A stretch of DNA of 64,000 nt from Salticus scenicus (GCA_963930645.1 OZ005648.1:197911542-197975541), one strand, 5' to 3'; positions 46,400-58,339 are shown, counted from the stretch's first letter. Program-made: numbers and translations. The notes: generated by a model from the sequence alone, not told the origin.

Positions 46400-48429
46400 A
46401 AAGTCTATATAGGTATTTTAAATTTAAAAAAAAATAAGTTTAGGCATATTTTACTTTTAATGCATAAACAAATGAAATTATTCTGTTTCTGTTAAAGTAA
46501 GGAATTTTTTATCTGAAATTGCTTTTATAGATGTAAAATTTATAAAATATTGCCAGCTCATTGATTTTTTTTTTTTTAGAAAATACAAAGAAGAATATCT
46601 TATTATTAAATTTATTTAATGTAAATATAAATGATGTATTGAGTTTAATATTATTTGAGCTCAATATAAATTTAATTTTCATATATTAACATTGCAAACT
46701 TTCGTACTTTATATTAAAAACACATATTAAAAACTACTGTAACTATTTTAACTATAATCTAATTGAGCAGTCAAAATGTTATGTGATATTGAAAAAATTA
46801 TTATGAGAGATTATATGATTAACTTGACTTTATTTATATTTAAAAATATAGTTGTTAAAATTATCTTTTTGCATGTGATATTTTTTACTCACTTTTTCTA
46901 TCTCACATTCATCTTCAATTTCCAAAAGCTTTTTTCGACAAAAATTATTTTTTAATTTAAATTATATTATAGTTTTAAAGACACATTAAAAAAATAAATA
47001 AATAAATAAAATTTAAATTATACATTGCATACATATCTAAATTTTAAAATAATACTCAATTAAAAATTTAAATTTTACATATGTATAAAAACACTTTGTA
47101 TTCATTAAAATCCAAAAATATTAAAAGATACAATAAAACATACAATGATATTTAAGTACCATTTCTATACAATTTTAATTTTGTTTTATATATGTGCGAT
47201 ATTTTATAAAAAAAAATATTGGAATTAACATCACAAACATTAGCATAAGTATTTTTTATTCATTAGCCTATCAAAGTTTCATTTAATTGTGTGATAAAGA
47301 GAAAACAATTTTTTTCTTTTTTTTTTTTTTTTCTTTTTTGTTAAAATTTCTGTACAAGCGCTGAAATTCATTACCTAAAACACTTCGAACATTATTGATC
47401 TAGCTTTACATTGGATTAATGAACAATCTAACCACAGTTCCTCTCCAACAATATACAAACAATCTAACTTTAGTTGCATTCAACAAACATTTTTTTTTCT
47501 TTATTATTTTTTAATAATGGGTTTCTGTTTTGTTTTGTTTTTCATTGAGCAATGCGTCTGTTATTGCTCTGTCTTGACAAAGCTGACAGTTCCTGCACAA
47601 GCAAGATTCCCAAAAACGTCAGTTTCTATTAGTGTCCAGTGACGCTATGGGTGTTTTATTTATACAACTCCAGCACCGAAGACTGCAGAGAGATTTAAGC
47701 ACAATGTGCTTTTGGCACGTGTAAGGCAGTGAGACACTGAGAAATTTTTTTTTTAGTCTGGTCCTGAAGCATCAACAGGTTTGCTTCAAACAACAAGTAT
47801 GTAACACACAAGAAAAGAAACTGATTTCTGCTGCATTCTTTCAATAGAAAGAAAGGATTAATGCAATTATTTCCATACATTTTCCTCATCTGCAGCAGAT
47901 GCCAGTATATTTTGCTGTACAAATTCTTATACAATGAGGCTTCTGATAAATGATGTCTCATAAAATCCAGATTTTTTAGTTGTATTTTTGAATGATATGG
48001 AGATAAAGTAAAGTTTAGTTGTCTGCAAGCACCAAGACAGAAGCATTAAATCACCCATGAAAGGTACTATACAATCCCCTATTTTTCTTTTTCACAAAAG
48101 GAAGCAAAAAGTCTGTAGAAGGATTGTATTTTCTTAGAAACAATTAAAACACATAATAATAATTATTTTAATTATTATTATTATTTTTTTTTTTTAACTA
48201 AACAGAGCAACATAGCAAAGTGCAAACTGATCACCATGAATCTTCAAAAAAATTTGTTCTGTATAATTCAAACTAGTTTAAATGTTATCAACACTCTTTT
48301 ACACGATAGTATCACAGCTGCAAACCTCTTCAGAAATAATTTTTGTTTCCATTTTTTTTTTAACGTAAAATTGTATTGATAGCTAAGTTTTTATTTGGAA
48401 TGTGCTAAAATATTACTGGCTTCTTGCAG
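46400..48429. other. AT-rich non-coding stretch; 47.3-48.1 kb could be a 3' UTR
   Basis: There is no confident gene. The part 47540-48080 is of higher complexity and free of long homopolymers, and may be untranslated sequence of the minus-strand exon at 49575. This is inference only. Confidence 0.4.
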
Positions 48430-48511
48430 GATCAAAATCTAAGTTTTAAACTTTTGAACATCCCTGAAGACTATTAAAATATCAAAGTAGAATGGAAAGA
48501 AGTTGCACATG
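48430..48511 (+). other. possible non-coding or start-codon exon
   Basis: An 82-bp segment lies between a good acceptor (TTCTTGCAG) and a consensus donor (GTAAGTAT). All frames contain stops except a short tail ATGGAAAGAAGTTGCACATG at the donor, so it could be a 5' UTR exon with the start codon (MERSC). No downstream partner exon was identified. Confidence 0.25.
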
Positions 48512-49574
48512 GTAAGTATATTCTCATATGCTTGCTTCAGTACAGTTTTGTTTTGACTGCTAATATATTGGTCCTTAACTAAATTTTGTCAGAATATCTG
48601 GAACATATCTATTAGTATTATGTAGTTTTGCTACATGTGCATTATCTCTTTCCCTGAGTTCTGACAAATAATAAATAATAAAATCTGGACATATTCGATA
48701 GTTTCATTACCAATGATGTTTTAAAATTGATATAGGATTTAATGGCTCAGTAAGGAAAAAAAAAAAAAAAAAATAGTTCATTACTCTTGATTTTAGTTCT
48801 ATCTAAAAAATCTTATAGTTCATGTCTGCTGAACTGAAACTGAAATGTACTAATTCCTTGATTTTTAAAATTACACAGATGGCAGTAATTAAGAAAGATT
48901 AATTGCTATGACTTGTTCTATTTCTATTTCTACATCATAAAAAATCAGAAAAGGCGGAAAAACTTTCTTTTCCAATTACTGCAACAAATATGTAAAAAAA
49001 ATGATGGCAATTTTTGATGGAAGCTGCTTTAAATGTTCATTGTTTTATAATGAAACACCTGTTTAAGAAATGAGGTGTTAGTTTTAAAGCACTTCAGTGT
49101 GAGTGCTTTGTGCTAATTTGATGAAAAATACACAAAGTGTGTGTGTGTGTGTGTGTGTCTATAATAAGCTTAAAAATGTTCTGATATTTGTACTCTTTAT
49201 CTGTAACCTAAAAAATGAAGAATCTGGATCTTGACATATGCAAGATTTCATTTGGAACTATGTAGTGAAACTTTTGAGCACAGTCATAGTGAGTAAGTTT
49301 TTTGATCAGTAGTGTAAAATACCACGTTGAAGTTGGTATGAATTCATTTAAAAAAAATAGTCATATTGGGTTATAGCATTGGAGATCACTGAATATTCTT
49401 GTCTTTGAATAAGTCATATGTCATCTATCTACCTCTAATAAGAATAGAGGAATTATATTTCTTAAAGTGTACAGAAATAATATTTATTTCCTGATGACTA
49501 AATTGAAGGTGAATGAACAAATGAGGTGGGGTAGAGGATGCTGTGGTCTGTCCTATTCTTCTCTTTATAGGTTT

Positions 49575-49871
49575 TTAACCTATATTCGGAGAGACTGGAC
49601 GGAATAAAAATGCTGTGGGAGGTGGGCATGATATATCCAGCTTTTCATCTAACGGTGATGACTGAGCCATCAGCATTGGGCTCCGATTCTCTTCAACCAT
49701 GTTAGTTTTCCCAGAAGAAGATGAAAATTTGGTAAATGCCATTTTTTGTTTTTCCAGTACCACTGCAATAAACTTCAGAGCTTTTCTGAGTACACCTGTC
49801 TTCCCGCCTGGTATAAATACCTTCCTGGGAAGCAATTGGTTGCAGGCTAAGCCTAAGACAGTAAAAGTCTT
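49575..49871 (-). CDS. probable 3'-terminal coding exon, unrecognised protein
   Basis: The minus-strand frame runs 98 codons from a possible CTTTAG acceptor: KTFTVLGLACNQLLPRKVFI, then GGKTGVLRKALKFIAVVLEK, NMVEENRSPMLMAQSSPLDE and PPPTAFLFRPVSPNIG, then TAA. Codon mix and complexity differ clearly from the flanking DNA. There is a basic first half and a Ser/Pro-rich, probably disordered end. No ATG opens the frame near the acceptor, which fits an internal entry by splicing. The acceptor lacks a strong pyrimidine tract. I do not recognise the family. No partner exon was found upstream, at higher coordinates. Confidence 0.4.
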   Translation of the reverse strand, partial: KTFTVLGLACNQLLPRKVFIPGGKTGVLRKALKFIAVVLEKQKMAFTKFSSSSGKTNMVEENRSPMLMAQSSPLDEKLDISCPPPTAFLFRPVSPNIG

Positions 49872-50163
49872 CTAAAGTTCAGTAATGTTATACTTGATAT
49901 TCTGCTTTTCTGGTATCTGTAAAAGAAATATACTTCAGATTAAGATATAACTAAAAGAAAAAAAAAAGTTTTGTATAAGATTATTTTTAGATGTTTGTTC
50001 TTTTAACATTATAAAAAGAGAAAACATTTTATAAAAGCAGAGGGAATTTAGTGGAAAAGTATAAAAGTCTTTGTTTATTTTACATTTTTTTTACATTGCT
50101 CTTTTTTTAATTTGATTAATTAATCATAGCTATAGTTGAGCAATTTTTTTGGTGTACAAAATA

Positions 50164-50820
50164 CAGTAGAACTTGGATAATTCGAAGTTGAAGGGACCAG
50201 AGAAAAATTCGAAATATCCAAAAATTCGAATTACACATACTATTTTGCCAAAAAAAAAAAGAGATAAATTAAAAAATTAAAACTCTGCGATCAAAGATTT
50301 AACACATACACTTTATATCAAAGAACACTGCTACATCTCCCTCCCCCCTCCTTTAAACCAATATTTTTTATGAGCTTAATTATTCAAGATTTTTTAAAAA
50401 ATAGTCAGATATTTTTGATTTCTTCATTTAGTACAACCTTTGTGTCATAGCATATGACTTGATAAAAAAAAAAAAAAAAGAACCTTCTACATTAAGACAT
50501 GACTTTCAATAAAAAAAAAACCCTCGAAGTTCATGTATATGCACCATACATTCTGATGCACTAGCTAGGGACTTCTCTTGTATTTCCTTACCCTTCTTTT
50601 GAAACATTGTTAAAATATATTAGCTGAGAAAAATGTCATTAAAGAATTTTACAGTAATGTTTTAAAGGTAATCGTATAAAAAATTTGAATTATCAAAAAT
50701 AAAATTTGAATTATCTACGATTTTTTAAACATTATTATACAAAATTCAAGGGGCCGAGTAAAAAATTCGAATTATCCAGAATTTCGAATTAAACAAGTTT
50801 GAATTATTCAAGTTTCACTG
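50164..50820. mobile_element. pogo-type MITE, 657 bp
   Basis: Ends CAGTAGAACTTGGATAATTC and the complement of CAGTGAAACTTGAATAATTC, flanked by TA (50162-50163, 50821-50822). Subterminal ATTCGAA(A/T)TATCCA phrases recur. CAGT...AACCT/CTTG ends and TA duplication fit pogo/Tigger. Confidence 0.8.
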
Positions 50821-50999
50821 TATATAACTTGTTTAATTGACATGCTACACGATGGACTTGGGTTCGAAATGTGGTTGGTCCCTTTTCATTTTTGTTAGAA
50901 ATTATTTTGCTTTTTTTTCCAAAAGTAAAACAAAGGAAAAAAAAAGTTAAGTTAAAGCATTTAAAAAACAAAATTGAAAAAATTTTTCCTACAGGTTTC

Positions 51000-51330
51000 G
51001 TAATTATGGCTACATCACTATTCTCCCCCAACCCCATAAAGCATGGGAAAGTATCTCATAATTTATGAGTGATGCACGATTACGTGTACATGTGTGTTTG
51101 TGAGTGAATGTATCTGTGTGTGTAAATCTAATCTGTCTCCTGCATATTTTAATAGTCTCATCCATAAATGACTCTTTTTCCCCCCTAAAAATATGGGAGA
51201 GTGCTTTATAATTTAATGATTGATGCATAATTTTAATTTCTTGTTTTTTACTCCAACATGAATTTGTCTTATACATGCTTAAATGAATATAAATAATTAA
51301 ATTAATTTCTCCATTTTCATTTTCCACAAA
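51000..51330. repeat. short dispersed duplication
   Basis: TGGGAAAGTATCTCATAATT with GAGTGATGCACGATTA (51045) and TGGGAGAGTGCTTTATAATT with ATTGATGCATAATT (51195) are diverged tandem copies about 150 bp apart. Similar AGAAAGTAT(T/C)TCATCCTGCC phrases recur at 51363 and 52452. Confidence 0.5.
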
Positions 51331-52175
51331 TTGCAACTATAATTATAATCCTATAATATGGAGAAAGTATTTCATCCTGCCTTATTCCAGGTGGCCCATA
51401 GAAATGATGATGATACTTTTTATAGAAGATTGAAAGCATTATCCTTTATTGCTAAAAAGAGCATAGGTTATAATTCATTGTTGTTATTATTTCTTAATCA
51501 TTGATTTTACTTTAGTAATGATGGGATTTCATAAAAAAAAAAAAAAAAATTCATTTGTAAAGGTGCATCATCATTTAAAGAAAAGATGAAATTTTATACT
51601 TTTGAGTAAGTTAATTGTATCAGACAGATTCTGACTAAGTTAGCTAAAACAAGAAAAGCCTACAATTTTTTTTTTTTTTTTTTTTAACTGTATCTTGATA
51701 AATCATTTAAAGCATTTGATGTTTAGTTTTAAAATTTTAAATGTCAAAATGAAATTATGTTTAAAAAAGGTATGTGGTGAAAAGTGCTTAATTAATAAAT
51801 AAAAAAAAAAAATAATAATTATTGAAAATTATTTGGTTTTGTTTAATGGATAGAAATACTCTTTTCTAAATTTAATTCAGATGTCTGTAGAATTTGGCAG
51901 GCAGCTGACAAATGTGAATCCATATAGAATGATCTAGTATTAAATAAATACATAAATAAAAAGTGGAGGAGATAATTATTATTTATTTATTTATTTATTT
52001 ATTTTGTGTATTTGTGATTTATTCCCAATTTCTATCATCTGATTGTGTTTAGAAATTTGTTTACTTTTAGTAGTTATAAATATATATATTTTGATTTATT
52101 TATTTCAATGTTAATATTAATCAATATTTTAATATATTTTCAGTTTTGTTTTATCATCCACAAACTAATATAATA

Positions 52176-52345
52176 CAGTTGAACCTCGTTAATGTGAACA
52201 CTGTTAATATGAATTACTTTTAACATGAACTGCTTCCACAATCCCTATCGTAATGAAGATTTGTTTAGGTATATGAAGATTAGTTATTCATAGCATGAAC
52301 TAATTTTTTATCTCCCTTGAGATTCACATTAACGAGGTTCAACTG
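52176..52345. mobile_element. pogo-type MITE with perfect 23-bp ends, 170 bp
   Basis: CAGTTGAACCTCGTTAATGT opens the element and its exact complement closes it (23 bp perfect). TA flanks are at 52174-52175 and 52346-52347. It has no coding capacity. Confidence 0.9.
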
Positions 52346-52471
52346 TAACTGCATATTCCAAAGAAATGTATCATAATGTATATATAATGTAATGCAAAAG
52401 TAAATCTGAAATTTGATTTGTATTATTTTAAATGCAGTGAAGTATCTCTAAGAAAGTATCTCATCCTGCCA

Positions 52472-53281
52472 CAGGGGAGGATTTACGCTCAGACCTGCGA
52501 GGCTCGGACCTAGGGAGGGCCAAATTTTAATAAGAGATTAAAGTTTGAATGGTGAAGGTTAAAATTTGAAAAATGACTAAAATTGAAAAGAAACTCATAT
52601 TTAAAAGATAATTAAAACTTAAAAATGATTTTGGTTTTCATCCACTATAAGAAGCGAGGCCAAATTTATAAACCTATTAAAATTTGAAAAAGGTTTAGTT
52701 TTAGGCACAAAATTAAATATAAAAAGCAACTGGAATTGAGAATTGATTAGGTTTTCAATCAACAGTACAAACAATTTTGGAAAAATGCCTGCAACAACTC
52801 AAACATGTTTTCATTTCATGTGTAGGATTATTATTATTATTATTATTTATATATATATATATATATATATGTAATGATTTAGCTGTAAATTATGCAACAG
52901 AAAGCTGAAAGATAATACTATGAAATATAGCAACTTATCTATTTATGAAACAAAATAATTTACAAATTATTTTTTGAAAATATAAATGCAATGTTTGTCT
53001 CTTTCTTACAGTAATTAGAAAATGAATTTATTTCTGCCTATTTAATCATAGGAGAAACGAAATAACCTTTTTCATGATTGCATTAGACTAATTATTTTTT
53101 AATTATGAGCTAATTATTATATGCAATGTTCTACAACAATTGATGTATCGAAGAATAATATTGTTTCCTTAATTTTATTACATTTATTATTATAATATTT
53201 ATGCCTAATATTTCAAATTATGTGGAGGGGGTGCCATAACCAAATGGGCTTAGTGTGCAACCTAACTTAAATCTGCCTCTG
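52472..53281. mobile_element. hAT-type element with 8-bp target duplication, 810 bp
   Basis: Ends CAGGGGAGGATTTACG and the complement of CAGAGGCAGATTTAAG. Flanks TCCTGCCA (52464-52471) and CCCTGCCA (53282-53289) match at 7 of 8 positions. The interior is AT-rich with a (TA)n run near 52850, and no transposase is seen. Confidence 0.75.
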
Positions 53282-53289
53282 CCCTGCCA

Positions 53290-54491
53290 TAAAAAATGGT
53301 CCTTTAGAGAAGTAGGCTTTTAATAGAGGTTTTTGAAAAAGCCATCATTCAGGCAACATTTTTTTTAAATAAATGGTTTTAATTAATTTACATCATTTGT
53401 TTATATAACTTTTTAATAGTCATTAATATTAATTTGTTTAAATTTTGAAAACTTTTTAAAAATAATTATTTTTTCCCAGGAATTTGTTTATACACTAGAG
53501 TGATTTGTTAAACTTAGCAACATTTCTGTATGGAAAAGAAGTCTATATATATTTCCACTAAAGTTTTCTAGCTACAAATACTAATTTTAGTTTCTAATTT
53601 TTAATTTTAGCTAAGTTTAATGCTGTTTTGCAAAGTCAACATTACCTATTTAGAAGCCATTGCATTAAAATTTATCTACTAAGTAATAATATGACACACA
53701 ATTCCATTTTTCAAACTTGAATTTTCATCTCTAAATATGCATATTTAGAAATATGAAATCTTATCACTTATTTCTTTTCTCTATATGCAGATTATTATTA
53801 TACAAATAGAGACCTCAGTTATACAGGAGGTTCTAAAATTCAACTGACAAATTCAGAGAGTTGATAGAAGGCATTAAAAGGATGAAAACGTACCATAAAT
53901 AAGGAGTCACATGTTGAAAGGATGAAAATAATGAAAAATGCATGCAAGTTTTGACATCATGTTGGAACAAGAAATACAACACTAACTATAAAAAGATTTA
54001 ATTAATTATTACTAGAGTTGTCGGTAGTGGCACCTGTTGGCATTGCACAGTCTACAATGACACAAAAACTATACCCAGATGCACTCAAAGATTCTGTATG
54101 TTTTTGATATCTCGACCATACATCAAATACATATCAGAGTATTCCTGGTTCATGTAGTCAGTCATTACAATATTCAATGAAACAGGTAACTAAATGCTAC
54201 ACATACTTACTCCCTGTATAGCACTAATTTACGCCGTCTGTATTGGCACAGTTACTTATTACCAGTGAACACCAGGGTTCAAAATTAACATATATAGTTA
54301 GTCATATTTTGCCCCTAAAAAATTTAGTTTGATGACTGTAATTTTACACCCAGTCATCATACTTAATGCCTAACTTTTCATAAAAATTTGTATTTGATGA
54401 TACATATACATTTTCTACTGGTAAGATGAACATTCACTTTTTCATACCAATCTCCCATTTTTCTTTTTCCAAGCTTTGTAAAATCACAAAC
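53290..54491. other. non-coding, includes a diverged SINE-headed repeat body
   Basis: The part 53300-53480 matches the body of the 4.0-11.7 kb repeat (CTTTTAATAGAGG, ATTCATTAATATTAATTTGT-like wording), without its tRNA head. A CAGGGTTCAAAATTAACATA end at about 54272 resembles the hAT end at 59751. There is no gene. Confidence 0.5.
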
Positions 54492-54587
54492 ACCAATATA
54501 TCTATATAATATCAGAAGACTTGGCGTTGGAATATTAAAACAGGAATAAACTACTACGTCAGAAACGCCAAAGAAAAATTATTGAGG

Positions 54588-54633
54588 TGCATACAGCTGT
54601 TTCGGTAGCCTAAAGCGTACCGTCATCAGTGCA
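54588..54633 (-). ncRNA. hammerhead ribozyme motif, minus arm
   Basis: This is the exact reverse-complement partner of the plus-arm motif, because the arms are identical. The core TCATCAG complement is at 54623-54629. Each strand of the locus therefore encodes one hammerhead, and a read-through transcript of either strand would form a long hairpin that competes with ribozyme folding. Confidence 0.75.
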
Positions 54634-54672
54634 AAAAAATAATTCTGAAAAAATAATTCAGAATTATTTTTT

Positions 54673-54720
54673 TGCACTGATGACGGTACGCTTTAGGCTA
54701 CCGAAACAGCTGTATGCACC
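54673..54720 (+). ncRNA. hammerhead ribozyme motif, plus arm
   Basis: CUGAUGA (54677-54683), one extra C, stem II GGUA (54685-54688) with UACC (54699-54702), GAAA (54703-54706). Stem III is A-U, C-G, A-U with loop GC; the stretch ACAGCUGU is self-complementary, which would allow dimers. The cleavage triplet is GUA (54712-54714). Stem I pairs UGCA (54673-54676) with UGCA (54715-54718). All core residues are present apart from the extra C. Confidence 0.8.
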
Positions 54721-54773
54721 TCAATAATTTTTCTTTGGCGTTTCTGACGTAGTAGTTTATTCCTGTTTTAATA

Positions 54774-55698
54774 CCAATATATCTGTCTTACGAGCACAAG
54801 TGGAAAAGAGGTGTATTCTGCATTTGCTTGTTTTTCTCATCCCTGTCTCTTCCTTCACTGCGACCTTTGACTTTTCCCTCCGTATTCCCCTATCTATTAT
54901 TAGTACATTCTCAAAGAATTTTAATAATAAAGATTTATTTTCAAATTGCTCTCAATCATTTTTCTGTAAGACAAGGCTAATAATTTCCGAATACAAATTG
55001 AAACAGGCTTCTAATTTTATACAAAAGAATCTTTAAAGTTAAATATATATATATATAATAGTTGGCAGCTCTACTTTAAAGCAGTTTAAATTATTTTAAA
55101 ATTACGCCTAGGAAAAGTAATACTTGGTGCCAATGATTGCTACTTTTATCTTCTAATTTCTAACTCTGGTTAACACAGTTAACTTACCAGTTAAGTTATT
55201 TGCGTATTGCTGCTAAGAGTAAAAAACAGAAACCATGCAGTCGGAGTCAAACACTCTAATAATCTGCTGTACGTGGATTAAGCACAGTGGATTCAGTGAT
55301 CAACTAACATCCACGTTCTCTGGATTCAGAGCCTGCATTCATTTTTTGGGATTTTTTCCATCTCAAAGTGGTTTGCAACCCCATGTTCTGTGGTAAGTTT
55401 TCATCCTCTTGATGCCTTCTATCACTCTTGAATTTGTCATTAAAATTTTGGAGCACACTGTATAGTGAACAATGGTCAGTTTGAGCCAAGCGATAAACAA
55501 AGTTATCTACTCTCTTAAAATGTAAGAGACGTACATGGTTATATAGACCTTTACTGTAGGCAAATTAATATTAAGTCTTATAAGAAAATTTGGAACCTGA
55601 AAAAACTGGTCCTAAAAGGAGGTGGCTCCTCATCAGAGATGGAATTTTAGAAGAGTTTTTCTATGTAATATATACATTTCATAACAAATATGAAAGTA
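54774..55698. other. non-coding stretch, no confident gene
   Basis: Short frames at 54800-55036 (+) and 55304-55489 (-) have no motif. The part 55080-55500 is more complex than average but shows no clear splice-flanked frame. Confidence 0.45.
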
Positions 55699-56147
55699 CA
55701 GTATAGGACCCATTATCCGGAACCCACGGGACCAGAAGAATTCCGGATTTCGGAATTTTCTGGATTTTGGGTCCTTTCCTATTGTTGCTTTCCCTTAATT
55801 ATAAAACATAACTCAGTAATTGGCAGATACCAATTTACTTCTAGGAGCAACTATTTCACATACAGACAGACATTAAAAAAAATATTCGAATTATATTCTA
55901 GAGCTCTTAAAACATACAAATAATTCAAAAACTGGAAGTCAGGATTTTTTGCAAATCTGATACTTTTTTCTATTAAATTTAGCAGGAAGAAAAAAATAAC
56001 TATAATGCGCATATATATACAAACATGTACATACATTACTGCCACTTGCCATGATTGCTTCTTTATCAATGCTGCTAAACATGAATACTGTTTCAATCAT
56101 AAGAGCAGAAGGCTTAAAAAAAAAAAAAGATTTTTCTTTAAAAATTT

Positions 56148-56180
<33 letters not shown>

Positions 56181-56532
56181 CTCTCTCTCAAGATCTTAAT
56201 GAGAAGTTAAAAATCACTGGAAATCTATCATAAAATAAATTTGATTTTTTTTTTTTTTTTTTATGTAACTTGCTGTGAATTCCAGGGTTTTCCTGGACCA
56301 CAATCATCCCTCACCATATGAAAGAAAGAAATTCTGTTTTAATTTCTGAATTTTCATAATACTACCTAATAAAGTACACAATAATTCATTTTAGGGCGAT
56401 TTTCTTTCTTTCTCTTCTGATTTTTGATATAAAATGTATTTTAATCATTAAAAAAAAAAAAAAAAAATCTGAAATTATTCTGGATTTCGGGTCTTCCGGA
56501 TTTTGGAATTCCGGATAATGGGTCCTATACTG
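55699..56532. mobile_element. pogo-type element, 834 bp, with an R-type fragment inside
   Basis: Ends CAGTATAGGACCCATTATCC and exact complement, flanked by TA (55697-55698, 56533-56534). Both ends carry TTCCGGAT and GGATTTCGG phrases. The interior (about 55850-56110) contains an R-type module on the plus strand, and poly(T) runs. Confidence 0.85.
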
Positions 56533-57177
56533 TATTAGATATAATAAAAAGACAGAAAAATCTCTCTTAAAAAAATTATTATTTAATCTAAATTATGGTC
56601 AGATTTAATTTGGGGCAAACCACAAAACTAATTCATGTTTGTGTTATTTTGATCAAGTTTTATTTATTATGAAAAGGAATTAAACAATTAAATTGCCTTT
56701 TTTGAATATCTTTTTAATAAACAATTTTTTTCACGCATATCATTGCTTTGTAAAATTAATGATAATTATATAATTATTGTCATTTTAACTGTCATAAATT
56801 TCTTTGGTTATCATTCTTGAACTTATAGAAATTAAAAGCAACGTACATAGCTATCGATATTTATAGTATTGATATTAGGCATCGGCTTTCTGGTTAGGGA
56901 AAGCTTAATTTTGAAAATATATTTGGCAATCAGTAAACACTTTTTCTCATTGGTTACATTATACAGTGAAATATGTTTAACATGAAAACGCTTAACATGA
57001 AAAATCGGTTAACACAAAATAATACAGTGGTCCAGACAGTATACTATGCTATTTAATACTTTTTTTTTTTTTTTTTTAACACGAAACAAAAATTGTTTAA
57101 CACGGGGGGAAAAAAAAAAAATAAAAAAAAAAAAAATGCTTTCGATCTTCAGTGGCATGTATGCTACAACAGAGATG

Positions 57178-57360
57178 CCAACGTTTTAATTTATTCTGAA
57201 GCATTTTTAGACCTGCCTTTATTTCCATACCACTTTTTTCTTAAGATTAATTTTTTTCTTATTTTATCATAGTTGTATATTGAAGGAAAATAGTCTATAA
57301 ATAAAGTGGTGCGGGTTGAAGGCAGGGCTAAAAATGCTCTGGAACAAAACAAAACGTTGG
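57178..57360. mobile_element. foldback MITE, copy 2
   Basis: Inverted arms begin CCAACGTTTTAATTTATTCT and end with the complement. The family is the same as 17647-17847 (TTTTAATTTATTCTG, GCATTTTTAG(A/C)CCTGCC-type wording). Confidence 0.65.
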
Positions 57361-57466
57361 TAACTATGCTACTACATGTTGCCGTCAATGATCATGTGTT
57401 TACAGCACCAACAAGGGGATTTTTGACATTGTTCATCATTAAAATAATTCCACTTATGTAAATTTT

Positions 57467-57628
57467 GATGACGAATCTAACAACTGAATCAATGATGCAG
57501 TTCCTGTCCCTTCTGCTTCAGAAATGAAGAAAATAATGAGCATCCGCAGTTATTTAGATGCACATTCAAATTCAGAGACGAATAAAACAATGTATGATCT
57601 CAATCAGTTTTTGAACAATATGACGTGA
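57467..57628 (+). pseudogene. pogo/Tigger transposase, C-terminal remnant
   Basis: The frame reads DDESNN, a stop, then INDAVPVPSASEMKKIMSIR, SYLDAHSNSETNKTMYDLNQ, FLNNMT and a stop. The pattern of a short acidic linker followed by a helix pair at the extreme C terminus resembles CENP-B/pogo-type transposases. The DDE catalytic domain is missing, presumably lost by internal deletion. It lies inside an element with pogo-like ends, which supports the call. Confidence 0.55.
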
Positions 57629-58339
57629 TGAAAAAGAAGTAAAAGATATGGGATTTCCCCCCCCCCCCCCCCAAAAAAAAAAAACAATAATATTTGCACT
57701 TAATTTTTATCCTAATGGATACACGTTAGTAGTAGTTTTACCGGAAATGGAAATAATAATTGACGACATGGAAAACATTGGCCAGTTTTGTACATTTTTT
57801 ACAAATCTTTTTACATGATATTCTTTTAACACGAAAAGATATTTTGGTCCCCTCAGTTTTGTGTTAAACGTTTTTAACTGTATTTCTATGTTTGCAAGAA
57901 GAAAAAACTAATATGCTTCAGAGTATTCCTTAAATGAGTATTTCTTGTTATATTTAAAATTAAAAATTTAATAATATAATTATTAATATTATAATTAATT
58001 AAGATTTTATTATACTATTTATTTTTATTATTATAACTCTTATTATATGAATAATGTAAAGGGCATTTGAAAAGAACAGTGGAAACATAAGCATAATTCC
58101 TAAGTTTGGAATTAGGAAAATGGATTTTTTTACCCATTGTAAACTACGCATAAATAAAATAAGGTATAAATTAAAAAATCATATTGACATAAATGCATGT
58201 GTTATATTTATAAATAAAAAGCCATTGTATTATTATTATTTTAAAGATATTTTATTTATCTGATACCACTGAAATAACTATCTAAATTAAGATACAGATT
58301 GTTATTTTATTTACTTTTTAAACATGTAATATGTAAGGA

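Larger units (their letters stand above)
54504..54772. mobile_element. palindromic Penelope-like insertion with 12-bp direct repeats
   Basis: Perfect 117-bp arms (54533-54649 and 54657-54773) surround a 7-bp spacer. ACCAATATATCT flanks the insertion on both sides (54492-54503 and 54773-54784), as expected of a target duplication. Each arm carries a hammerhead motif reading outward. Tail-to-tail or inverted copies are a Penelope-like habit. No coding part remains. Confidence 0.8.
56964..57880 (+). mobile_element. pogo/Tigger-type element remnant, 917 bp
   Basis: Ends CAGTGAAATATGTTTAACAT and the complement of CAGTTAAAAACGTTTAACAC, flanked by TA (56962-56963, 57881-57882). It contains a transposase tail (57467-57628) and a nested foldback (57178-57360). 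Confidence 0.75.

Noticed and set aside
47695..47961. 88-codon minus-strand frame as a gene
   Set aside because: There is no motif, no good start context and no splice context; it may be untranslated sequence.
54504..54772. The palindrome as a pure assembly artefact
   Set aside because: Exact 12-bp direct repeats outside the arms are better explained by an insertion, though long-read support is still needed.
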